64,000 nucleotides of DNA from Smallanthus sonchifolius (lineage: Eukaryota > Streptophyta > Magnoliopsida > Asterales > Asteraceae): NCBI GenBank assembly GCA_023525975.1, contig CM042039.1, positions 13,484,501-13,548,500 of the forward strand. The letters run 5' to 3'. Position 1 is the first letter of the stretch. Each line of letters opens with the position of its first letter. The notes below the pieces were generated by a model. The model was not told the DNA's origin. It saw only the letters and a list, made by a program, of their open reading frames with translations, and did no database searches. Made by a program: the position numbers and the translations under genes. This document shows positions 21,510 through 30,956 of this stretch, in pieces.

Positions 21510-22623
21510 TGATGTGATGTTAAATATCTCATGTATAAGAGTCTAAGTATTTAGTTTTAAGTGTTTAGCTTTGTATGTCGAGACTGTTTTATGTGCATTT
21601 GGTTTTTATAAGTGTTACAGGTTTAATGTGCTAAGTGAACGGGAAAACACGAGCTTAAAATCATGAGGATAGTAGCATACACGGGCCCCGGAGAAGTAAA
21701 AGTCAACAAAAGTCAAAATTGTGAAATTCAAGATCTTCGCGCCACGCGAAGATCATATAAGAGTTTTTCACGACACGCGAGGGCCTAAAAAGCCCACCCG
21801 ACTATTTTTTTCTTTGTGACACGCAAATAACATCCATCCTAAGTTCATGACACGCGAAGAATACGATTACGGCTCTTTTTGAGTTAATTCCAATTATAAG
21901 CCATTAGGGATCCATTGCCGAAACAATTTGCCTACTTTCGTCCTAGAGCATTCCAGAGGCGATTTCCAGAGATAAAGTTCCAATATTTACAAAGTTTTGA
22001 TGCTAGATCGAGTTAAACCAACTATTGAAGGATCGATGATGATGTCGATGAGCGGCTAAATCTTCTGTGTCGTTTCCAGGTGTAGGATCTGCTTGTAAGT
22101 GATAGACTAGGGTTCATAGTTGATTTGGTTTGCTATTCCTGTAATCGTATGATTGTTTGAATGCTTGATTCTTAGATTTGGTTCCAACAATTTGATTTTT
22201 ATTCAATTTAATACATTCATCAATTTTCAGTTTTCTAACATGAATCATTGAATATTTAGATCTGATCTTCTAAGTTATTAATTAACTATTGAGTTGTAAG
22301 TACCCGGTTTGTAATCGTTGCTCAACTCAGTCACTATCTTGGTTGTTAATTGTTTATCAAATCTAATGATTGAGTTATGTCTATGTAACTTCCAATAAGT
22401 ACAAACCAGTCTTCACAAGAACTTGCAATCTGAACCCGGAAGCGATCCGTTTTCTCTTGATAGTTTTTACAAAGTTAAAGTTACTTGCTTTTTAATTAAA
22501 ATTTGAACAGTTTTCATAACCAAGCATTGTCCACTAATTCCCTATGGATACGACACCCTACTTTCATATACTATAGTTTAAGATTAGAATAATTGTTTTT
22601 GATTGACAATAAAACCGCGATCA
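21510..22623 (+). mobile_element. 3' LTR of E4 (1114 bp)
   Basis: It starts TGATGTGATGTTAAAT and ends CCGCGATCA, then the target duplication ACATC (22624-22628). A hairpin CTTCGCGCCACGCGAAG (about 21734) is intact here but altered in the 5' LTR. Many substitutions and short indels distinguish the two LTRs, so insertion is not recent. Confidence 0.92.
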
Positions 22624-22628
22624 ACATC

Positions 22629-23683
22629 TCGGTGGTCGCAATGCACATTTACCTACAACTTTCCCAACAAACGCTAGGTATCTCGTCTGTCGGTTCCACA
22701 CATGCTTCCTTACGACCTGTCTATCTATTGGTGCATCGGTCGACAGTCTAACTCCACATTTTCCCACCGATTTTCCAATGTATGCTCGGTATTTGACATG
22801 CCATATCCCTACTCGGTTTCTCATAATGTGCACATCTGGTAAGTCAATGCGGGCCTGCTTTTAAATAGCATGTCCAATATCTCCCCGACTCACCTTTCTC
22901 TTCCTTGAGCTCAAACCATCATCCCTAACATGGTCTTTTTGTATAATAGACAATGACGGATAATCAGGACAATCTGGGAATACCTCAATCACTAGTTCCT
23001 CAAGAGATGCATCTTTAACTAAGTCTAAACATTCAACCCTATGCTCTAAAAGATCCACAACCTCTTCTTCAACCTCTTCATCCTCAACCATAGCCGGGGC
23101 TACAACAACCACTTATTCAACAACTGCGGGATTTGGGGTGGTATTATTTTCCACAATCGCTTCCCTGTCTACCTCAACCTCTAGACACTCTTCAAACTGT
23201 ATTTCATCGATAGTACCTCACACTTCATTCTTAGGTATTCGATTCGTTGTTGATCTGAAAGGTGGTGTTGTGATAATTTATCATCAATCTTAGACAACGT
23301 CAAATCCACTAGAGCTACATTTTTCTCTTCCTCAGATTGATATGTATGTTCAAATGGCTCATCATTTTTTATAGCAACATTTTCTTGTTCTTGACAAGGA
23401 AATTGGCATTTATTCTGCTCATAACCCTGGGAAAAATTTGATTGGTTCGAGTATCCATAATAATCCCCTTGAGTATACCTATTAACATTCTCATATGTCG
23501 GCAAAGGGTAGTAGTACACATAATCATAATTTGCCCACACATATCCTTTCTTCCCCACTCGGTATACTCAGATCTACTCTTCGTCATTAGACAATTTTGA
23601 ACCCAGTGATCGCGGCACCCACAACACATGCATGAAGCATCATCATCATAACCATCATCATAATCCCAGTCCATGATGACCAC
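22629..23683 (-). pseudogene. E3a ORF: zinc-knuckle, acidic, coiled protein (gag-like)
   Basis: The start at 23683 or just after it gives MDWDYDDGYDDDAS, then a CX2CX4HX4C zinc knuckle (CMCCGCRDHWVQNC, about 23592-23633). A Y/Q/N-rich segment, a helical part (LSKIDDKLSQHHLSDQQRIEY), an acidic valine-rich part (VEDEEVEEEVVDLLEHRVE) and a basic patch (SSRKRKVSRGD) follow. The C-terminus holds two copies of a motif like Y-x-A-x-I/V-G-K-x-V-G-K-C. Three frames are needed (breaks near 23560 and 23180) and there are stops. A nucleocapsid-like role is inferred from the knuckle and the position after the PBS. I do not recognise the family. Confidence 0.65.
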
Positions 23684-23728
23684 ACAAGTAACACACCCTA
23701 GTACTATTGAACGAAAAATAAAACTAAC

Positions 23729-23749
23729 TAATATATATATATATATATA
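23729..23749. repeat. (AT)n microsatellite in E3a leader
   Basis: An AT dinucleotide run lies between the primer-binding site and the ORF. The matching place in E3b (27769-27790) also has one. Confidence 0.9.
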
Positions 23750-23809
23750 TTGTTTTTTTTGTTTTTATATAAAAAAACTAAACTAAAACAAAAAAACTAA
23801 GCGCACCAA

Positions 23810-23828
23810 TTCCCCGGCAACGGCGCCA
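23810..23828 (-). other. Primer-binding site of E3a (tRNA-Asp)
   Basis: The minus strand reads TGGCGCCGTTGCCGGGGAA, a perfect match to the complement of the tRNA-Asp 3' end. It lies three bases from LTR2. Confidence 0.93.
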
Positions 23829-23831
23829 CTT

Positions 23832-24939
23832 TGATCAATGTGGTTTGGTCGGTCAAAAAATAAAGTAATACATACTTAGTGGAAAGTCGAGTCGTCTCCA
23901 CGAGAAATTAGTCGAAAGAATAAATTGATTTAGTTTAGAAAATTCTTTTGTTTAAAACTCAAATTAAATAAAGAATGCAACCTACTCCAAACTTCAGGTT
24001 CTAGGTTTCACATAAGACTCAGTTGTTCAATTGGACACCACATAGACATGGTGTTAGAAAATCAGTTAAAACAGTAATTGAAGACAGGTTGTTGTCAGCA
24101 AACCTATACAATCGGTTTTTATCATACCAGTATAATCTAATCACCCAATTTATAATGCCAAGTTTACCCCCTTTAGTCACCCAACCAGTTCTAGGTTTTA
24201 TCATCAACCGAACAAGATTGTAAAGAACGAAAACTCAAAGCACATAAATAAACTGTTTAAATTAACCAATACATTAATCTACTCAGTTATTGTCAAAAAA
24301 CTAAATAGATCCAAAAACATAAACAACTGATCAAACGCAAAACCTAAACGAACAGTCCGCCCGAAGGAAGCCACAAGTGGTTTAGCCGCTCATGATTTAA
24401 GTTCATATGCACAAAACTTCAAATAGTGACCACAAAATTGTTTGCATCTTGTTTCCTCGTCACCACAGCAATCCTTTCGCGAATTATTGATGCATTCCAT
24501 TTATTCTTTTTTTTTGTCCGCCTCTTCATCCTTAATGGGCTCTCAAGATATTGTTAAATTAATAGCCCAACAACATTTTAATAATCACTTTTGAGTTAAT
24601 TAATTCAGCCCACATTTCTTTCTTCTTTGTTTTCAACTCGTTGGTCCAAGTATCCAACCCAATATAAATGATTTTATTTGTTGTAGCCATCCAACTCTAA
24701 AGCACTTTCATGTGAATCTCCTGCCAAACAAAGAATTATGATTTATGATTCACACTTTTAGTTTAATTATTAAGTGACTATTTATTCATTTAGTTTATAT
24801 AAACTTTAGTGTATTTAACTCATTATATATTAAAAATCAAAAATATAAAAACAATATAAAATAAACTATTTCTCACATGACTATGGTTAAGAACATATAA
24901 TTATATACAATTAGCACGTGTAAATTTACCACTCATCAC
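23832..24939 (-). mobile_element. LTR2 of E3, shared by both units (1108 bp)
   Basis: On the minus strand it starts TGATGAGTGGTAAATTT at 24939 and ends ACATTGATCA at 23832. A PBS follows on the left and a polypurine tract precedes on the right, so it acts as 3' LTR of unit b and 5' LTR of unit a. It pairs with LTR1 at 27871-29008. It does not resemble the E4 LTR in sequence, apart from TGAT/ATCA ends. The frames on either strand near 24019-24223 are chance. Confidence 0.88.
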
Positions 24940-24952
24940 ATCCCCACACTTA
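24940..24952 (-). other. Polypurine tract of E3b
   Basis: The minus strand reads TAAGTGTGGGGATG directly before LTR2. The 13-mer AAGTGTGGGGATG is identical to the tract of E4. Confidence 0.85.
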
Positions 24953-26682
24953 TTTTTTTTCGTGCCAAAAAATATTTGAATGGAATTATAATTGGGAACA
25001 CACTTTCATTTTACACAACACAAATATAATAACACGTTAATTGTAACAATCGGTATTTCGATCGGATTAAACCCAACCACCGACTCTCGAGCCCCCAATT
25101 CTGTGATCTAAAATATTATACATTACCGAACAGACAGTCTATCTATGGATCTGACACTCAGCAAGCTACGACTCAGCATAATCTCGTCTTAAGGTGTTGT
25201 ATAGGCCCGGGTTAAACCTTATAGATTTCCCACCACTATAAACACCAATTTATTTGTTCTAAAAATTAAGATGGATTATGAATCGATGGATGAATGATAC
25301 GAGATTTATTAACATATGAATAAACCTTAACCATTAGTGTATCCCCCATGTCACCATCTCGAAGGGTAACACGTAAACTAACTTAGATATCCATAAATTG
25401 ATCAATTAAGTCCCGCCGATGGGTGTATCAACCACGTTGCTATCCCGGAGTGTAACACGTAGGCGAAACCTAAGCTTTCAATTTACTTAATTAAGCTCAT
25501 GCATGATGCGGATAATGGAATGTTGGCGCCACCAACTTTCGGATTTATTTTCATAAAAAGAAGGCGTTGTGTCAAAAATTTTAAAAACTTATAAATTTTT
25601 GTTTATAGTGGTACCTATATCACCCTATATCGACAGTTTCGATCTTACCGACACCCCTAAGATGAGAACCCACAAGATATCCTGAATTAATTATCCAATT
25701 TTAACCTAAATATACTATCAGGATATTTAAGCTCTTAATTCGGTTGGACCTACCAAAACGTTACAAATTAGACGTGCTTTCAATTATTATTATTCATTTA
25801 TTTTCCACAACATAGTTTCCAATTATACTTATCATTTTCTATTTATTTGCAACTATTCTAATACAAGGACATTTTTGTAAATTTTTTCAAATTGTTATGG
25901 ATTTTTGAACTTTTTATGACTATATAGACTCAAACTAGAGTCCTAGAGTACGGTCTCCCATCCCCACACTTAAACTCTACATTACCCCCATTGTACGATG
26001 AGAGACGATTAAAAATAAATATACAAAAATAAAAATATACAGAGAATTGGAAAAGACTTAGTTGGATGCAAACTGTAACTATCTTTAATCCAAACTCATA
26101 CGATCGTATATCATTTCCTTCGCGATCATCTTCAAAATCTGCTATCGGATTACCTTTTACAAGAAAATCTAGCTCGAAACATCATGACCTGAATTAAGAT
26201 TGAGTACGGGTGGATCAATCTAAACCTGCAAAGTTAAACTCGAAACAAACCCAAAAGCATCAAATTGACTCAATATATAACAACAACATAAAACTGACTC
26301 GATAAAAACAGAAAAACACAAACGTCTAGAAAATCTACAAACAGGCTACCATTCATTTGAAAACACGCACACTCGATTGAAAACCTATGAAACTTCCCCA
26401 CACATAGTCGTCTCGCACACAAAACTAATAAAACAAAGAAATAAAGTCGTAACTCACTTTCGTAGGAATCACGATTGCATTTAGCATATGCAACAAGCAT
26501 TTTAAAACCCTCGGTAGCCCGAGTGGACGAGTAAAGTCTCATGAGGGTTTCTAGAGAACACACCCACAACGTGCATTTAACTAGACAAGAATATAAACAA
26601 ACAAACATTAGGTTGCCTCCCAAGAGCACTAAGTTTAACGTCTTCAGCCAGACACGGTGTACCTTAGTGACATCACGGTGGT
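24953..26682 (-). other. 3' noncoding region of E3b
   Basis: This is the uninterrupted version of the E3 3' region. On the minus strand it carries GGAGGCAACCTAA (26609-26621), the palindrome ATACGATCGTAT (26098-26109), a second AAGTGTGGGGATG (25959-25971), and the degenerate ACGTGTTACCCT repeats (25325-25460). The E4 insertion site is seen empty near 26660-26690. The 160-codon open frame at 26270-26749 is not conserved as protein in E3a or E4 and is rejected. Confidence 0.8.
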
Positions 26683-27715
26683 CGCAATGCACATTTACCT
26701 GCCACATTCCCAACAAATGCTCGGTATCTCGGTTGTCGTTTCCACACATGCTACCTTACGCTCGGTATCGGTCGACAGTCTAACTCCACATTTACCCATT
26801 GAGTTTCCAATGTATGCTCGGTAGTTGACATGCCATATCCCTACTCGGTTTCTCATAATGTGCACATCTCGTGAGTCAATACGGGCCTACTTCTAAATAG
26901 CCTGTTCAATATCTCCCCGACTCACCTTCCTCTTCCTTGAGCTCAAACCATCATCCCCAACTTGGTCTCTTTGTATAATAGATAGTGACGAATAATCAGG
27001 ACAATATGGGAGTACCTCAATCACTAGTTCCTCAAGAGGTGCATATTTAACTAAGTTTAAACATTCAACCCTGTGCTCTAAAAGATCCACAACCTCTTCT
27101 TCAACCTCTTCATCCTCAACAATAGCCGGTGCCACAACAACCACTTCTTCAACAACTGCGATATTTGGGGTGGTATTATTTTCCACAATCGCTTCCCTGT
27201 CTACCTCACCCTCTAGACACTCTTCAAACTGTATTTCATCGTTAGTACCTCACACTTCATTCTTAGGTATTCGATTCGTTGTTGATCTGAAAGGTGGTGT
27301 TATGATAATTTATCATCAATTTTAGACAACGCCAACTCCACTAGAGTCATATTTTTCTCTTCCTTAGATTAATAAGTATGTTGAAATGACTCATCACTTT
27401 GGATACCAACGTTTTCTTGTTCTTCACAAGGAAACTGATATTGATTATGCTCATAACCCTGGTAAAAATTTGATTGGTTTGAGCATCCATAATAATCCCC
27501 TTGAGTACACCTATTAACATCCTCATATGTCGGCTAAGGGTAGTAGTACACATATTCATAATTTGCCCTCACATATCCTTTCTTCCCCGTCCACTCGGCA
27601 TACTCAGATCTACTCTCGAACATTGGACAATTTTGAACACAGTGACCGCGGCACCCATTACACATGCATGAAGCATCATCATGATAACCATCATCATAAT
27701 CCCAGTCCATATTGA
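26683..27715 (-). pseudogene. E3b ORF: second copy of the zinc-knuckle protein, more degenerate
   Basis: This is the same product as 22629-23683. The zinc knuckle reads CMCNGCRGHCVQNC (about 27620-27665), so the second Cys has become Asn. The Y-rich segment is broken by several stops (27340-27560). The helical part EYLRMKCEV (about 27265-27300) and the acidic block VEDEEVEEEVVDLLEHRVE (27060-27140) are retained, and the acidic segment reads open from 27186 to 26893. The retained segments show this was a real coding gene in the ancestor of both units. Confidence 0.65.
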
Positions 27716-27767
27716 CCTACACAAGTAACACACCCTAGTAGTACTCAACGAAAAATAAAACTAACTA

Positions 27768-27790
27768 ATATATATATATATATATATATA
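27768..27790. repeat. (AT)n microsatellite in E3b leader
   Basis: An AT run lies in the same position as the one at 23729-23749 in E3a. Confidence 0.9.
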
Positions 27791-27848
27791 CTTTTTTTAT
27801 ATATAAAAACAATAAACTAAACTAAAACAAAAAAACTCAGCACACCGA

Positions 27849-27867
27849 TTCCCCCGCAACGGCGCCA
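27849..27867 (-). other. Primer-binding site of E3b (tRNA-Asp)
   Basis: The minus strand reads TGGCGCCGTTGCGGGGGAA, one mismatch from the tRNA-Asp site. Confidence 0.9.
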
Positions 27868-27870
27868 TTT

Positions 27871-29008
27871 TGATCGTTGTCGTTTGGTCGGTCAAAAAAT
27901 AAAGAAATAAATAGTTAGTGAAAAGTTGAGTCGTCTCCACGAGGAATTAGTGGAAAGAATAAACTGATTTTGTTTAGAAAATTCTTTTTTTTAAACTCAA
28001 ATTAAATAAAGAATGCAATCTCCTCCAAACTTCAGGTTTTAGGTTTCACATAAGACTCAGTTGTTCAATTGGACACCACATAGACATAGTGTTGGAAAAT
28101 CAGTTAAAACAGTAATTGAAGACAGGTTGTTGTCAGCAAACCTATACAACCGGTTTTGTCATACCAGTATAATCCAATCACCCAATTTATAAGTGTTACC
28201 CCCTTTAGTCACCCAACCCGCTCTAGATTTTATCATCAACCGAACAAGATTGTAAAGAACAAAAACTCAAAGCACATAAATAAACTGTTTAAATTAACCA
28301 ATACATCAATCTACTCAGTTATTGTCAGAAACTAAATACATCCAAAAACATAAACAACGAATCAAACGCAAAACCTATACGAACCGTCCGCCCGAAGGAA
28401 GCCACAAGTGGTTTTAGCCGCTCATGATTTAAGTTCACATGCACAAAACTTCAAATAGTGACCACAAATTTTTTGCCTCTTGTTTCCTCGTCACCACAGA
28501 AGCCAAAAGGCTGAATAATGCTAATGCGTAAAATCCCTTCATGAATTATTGATGCATTCCATTTATTCTCTTTTTTTACCGCCTCTTCATCCCTAATGGG
28601 CTCTCTAGACATTGTTAAATTAATAGCCCAACAGCATTTTAATAAGCATTTTAATAATCACTTTTGAGTTAATTAATTCAGCCCACATTTCTTTCTTCTT
28701 TGTTTTCCACTCGTTGGTCCAAGTATCCAAGCCAATACAAATGATTTTATTTGTTGTAGCCATCCAACTCTAAAGCACTTTCACTTGAATCTCCTACCAA
28801 ACAAAGAATTATGATTTATGATTCATACTTTTTGTTTAGTTATTATGTGACTATTTATTCATTTAGTTTATATAAACTTTAGTGTATTTAACTCATTATA
28901 TATTAAAAATCAAAAATATAAAAACAATGTAAAATAAACTATTTCTCACATGACTATGGTTAAAAACATATAATTATATACAATTAGCACGTGTAAATTA
29001 ACCATTAA
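27871..29008 (-). mobile_element. LTR1 of E3 (about 1138 bp), right end lost
   Basis: It matches LTR2 along its length; its left end TGATCGTTGTCG follows the PBS. LTR2 ends CACTCATCA, but LTR1 diverges after GTGTAAATTAACCATTA near 29005, so the outer end and any target duplication are missing. It contains a small insertion near 28500-28540 relative to LTR2. Confidence 0.85.
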
Positions 29009-29060
29009 TGCAATTAGCACATATAATGATTTATGATTTATACTTTTAGTTTAATTATTT
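29009..29060. repeat. Copied LTR segment at the E3 right edge
   Basis: The stretch CAATTAGCAC at 29011 repeats the same ten bases at 28981. The following GATTTATGATTTATACTTTT copies LTR1 sequence from near 28812. This looks like template switching or slipped repair at CAATTAGCAC before the junction with the next element. Confidence 0.6.
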
Positions 29061-29867
29061 GCTTCGCGACACGCGAAGAACTCTAATTTCGGAAACTTTG
29101 ACCAAATTCCAATTATAAGCCATGTGGGAGTCCATAATCGAATTAACTTGCATCCATCATCCCAGAGCTTCCCTAGGACGATTTCTAGAGATAAAATACT
29201 AGTCTTTTCAAGTTTTTGATGCTAGATCGAGTTATACCAACTATTGAAGAATCGACGATGATGCCGACAAGCGGCTAGTTCTCACGTGGTTGTTTCCGGG
29301 TGTATGATATGCTTTGTAAGGTGATAATATGATTCATACTTGATTTGGCGTAGGATTCTTGTAATCAATGATTATTTAAATGCTATGGTTTCTTGTGTTT
29401 GATTAAACAATTTGGTTTCTTTTAGATTTAATATATTCATCAATTTTCTGTTATCTATCGTGAATCATTGAGTGTCTAGATCTGAGGTTCTAAGTTGGTA
29501 ATTGATTATTGAGTTTTTAATCTGTGTCAATTATCCGGTTTTACAATCGTGCTCAGCGCAGTCATTGTCTTGATTTTCAATTATTTGTCAAATCTAATAA
29601 AATGCGTTATGTCTATGTAACTTCCAATTAGTAAAAATCAGTAATCACCAAACTTGCAATCTGAACCCGGAAGCGATCCGTTTTCTCTCAATTGTTTTCA
29701 AAGTTTTAAAGTTAATTGCTTTTTAATTCAAATCAGAACAGTTTTCTTAAACAACATTGTCCACCAATTCCTTGCGGATACGACACCATACTTCACTATA
29801 TTATTGTTTAAGGTAGCTAGGGATTAAGTTTTATAATTGTTTTCGATTGACCCTGACAACAAGTTCA
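29061..29867 (+). mobile_element. Athila-type LTR fragment, 3' part, plus strand
   Basis: It begins at a hairpin CTTCGCGACACGCGAAG and continues parallel to the E4 LTR: CCAATTATAAGCCAT, GATTTCTAGAGATAAA, GATGCTAGATCGAGTTA, and the end TTGACCCTGACAACAAGTTCA. The first third of the LTR is absent. It belongs to a different copy or subfamily than E4. No coding frame. Confidence 0.85.
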
Positions 29868-30050
29868 CCCATCACCGTGTCCGTCATCCGAAATGTTTAT
29901 ATTGCGTTCATTGTCTTTGTCCTCCACATGCACAGACTCCGTGTGGTTATGTTATTGCTCAGTTTCTTCTATTCGTGCTCGGTTACTAGGCGGTCGGCCT
30001 CTATGACCAGTTCGACCACCAGTATGACAACCTATTTGTCCTCTAGCCAT
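29865..30050 (-). pseudogene. Gag-like N-terminal peptide, copy 1
   Basis: The minus strand from the ATG at 30050 reads an R/G-rich opening (MARGQIGCHTGGRTGHRGR, then PPSNRARIEETEQ), a stop, then HNHTESVHVEDKDNERN and a D/G-rich end. The TGA stop at 29867-29865 uses the last bases of the adjoining Athila LTR. The same peptide is encoded next to an Athila LTR end at 59298-59470. The R/G start resembles openings of gypsy gag proteins, but about 60 residues are too few to assign a family. Confidence 0.5.
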
Positions 30051-30283
30051 TAGTGTCTAACTGCGAACAAGAAATACTCATGTCATATTGATAGGTAATG
30101 TAAATTACTAATTACATAGACCGGTATGATATTATTAATTTACTTTACTACTAGGGTTCTGACTGTCAAGAGTAACACTTGTATCTAAGTTCTGTCTTTA
30201 CTTTAAGGCACATCTGTCTATACCATGTACTAAAGCATTTACTGTCAATTTTCTGTACTAAGGCATTTATTGTGTATGCGCTA
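30051..30283. other. Unassigned AT-rich stretch
   Basis: It lies upstream (on the minus strand) of the gag-like peptide and left of the E5 3' LTR. I see no coding or RNA feature. Confidence 0.4.
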
Positions 30284-30907
30284 TGTTAGGACATTGATTA
30301 CTTTTTATAGGATCATAGTTTTACAAGATGGTTCTGTTCAGTTGAGATTGACGGAAACAATCACTACTTTGCAATATAACAAGAAGTATTGATCGTCAAA
30401 GTTTACAAGTTACAAAGAAAACTCTAAGGAAGCATACATGCACAATGAAGAGAAACAATACATATAAAGGAACTTAGAATCAAGACAGACCCTTGATTCT
30501 AAGGATTAGATCAAACACAAGTCATTGATATTTGAAAGATACAAGTTGCACTATAATTGGTAGACAACAAGAAGACAAACTGCAGCAAACAGGTAAGTTT
30601 AGAACAAAAGTATTCGTAGCAATCTTTGCAAGAGACTTCAGAAGTAGTAGCCTCTTCTTTTGTCATATGCACCAATAACATTCTTTTGCTATTAGGTGTG
30701 TCAGTTGTTGCATCAATGTTTGATGCTGCTGAGAAGCCTATCAGCAGCAACTTTGATCTTCAGCAGGAAAGGCTTTCCGCAACATAGTTATACATCAGCA
30801 GAAAAACTTAACTATCCGCAGCATAGACACTTATCCACAGCAACTTCATTAGTTGTCAAAATTGTGGAGTCCGCAACAATTATACATAGAGAATTTTGTA
30901 GACATCA
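30284..30907 (-). mobile_element. Probable 3' LTR of E5
   Basis: The region lies beyond the end of the extra ORF and is bounded on the plus strand by TGTTAGGACATTG (30284) and GTAGACATCA (30907), giving TG...CA ends on the minus strand. It contains repeated CAGCAGCAA/TTGCTG-type words (30715-30850). No second LTR is available for comparison, so the boundaries are estimates. Confidence 0.45.
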
Positions 30908-30956
30908 GTCTTTATCTTTACAAACTCCTCCTAGACTGCTGCTACGAAAACTTTCT

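Larger units (their letters stand above)
11334..22623 (+). mobile_element. E4: complete Athila-clade Ty3/gypsy retrotransposon
   Basis: The element has two LTRs (11334-12457 and 21510-22623), a tRNA-Asp primer-binding site, gag, protease, RT, RNase H and integrase, a long 3' noncoding region and a polypurine tract. A 5-bp target duplication ACATC flanks it (11329-11333 and 22624-22628). The empty site is preserved in E3b near 26660-26690, where TTAGTGACATC runs directly into ACGGTGGTCGCAATGC. The protease sequence DLGAS, the gag style and the integrase tail PVEIAHHALWA place it with Athila. Stops, RT deletions and a changed integrase Glu make it defective. Confidence 0.93.
10386..29008 (-). 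mobile_element. E3: tandem non-autonomous Athila-like element, hosting E4
   Basis: On the minus strand the order is LTR1 (29008-27871), PBS, zinc-knuckle ORF b, 3' noncoding region b, polypurine tract, LTR2 (24939-23832), PBS, ORF a, then the E4 insertion (22628-11329), then 3' noncoding region a to 10386. Two internal regions sharing a central LTR is the usual product of unequal LTR recombination. Neither unit has protease, RT or integrase. PBS (tRNA-Asp), polypurine tract and 3' region motifs match Athila element E4, so an Athila element may have mobilised it (inference). Confidence 0.75.

Noticed and set aside
26270..26749. 160-codon minus-strand open frame
   Set aside because: It lies in the E3b 3' noncoding region. 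The homologous stretches in E3a (10928-11330) and E4 do not keep the protein frame.
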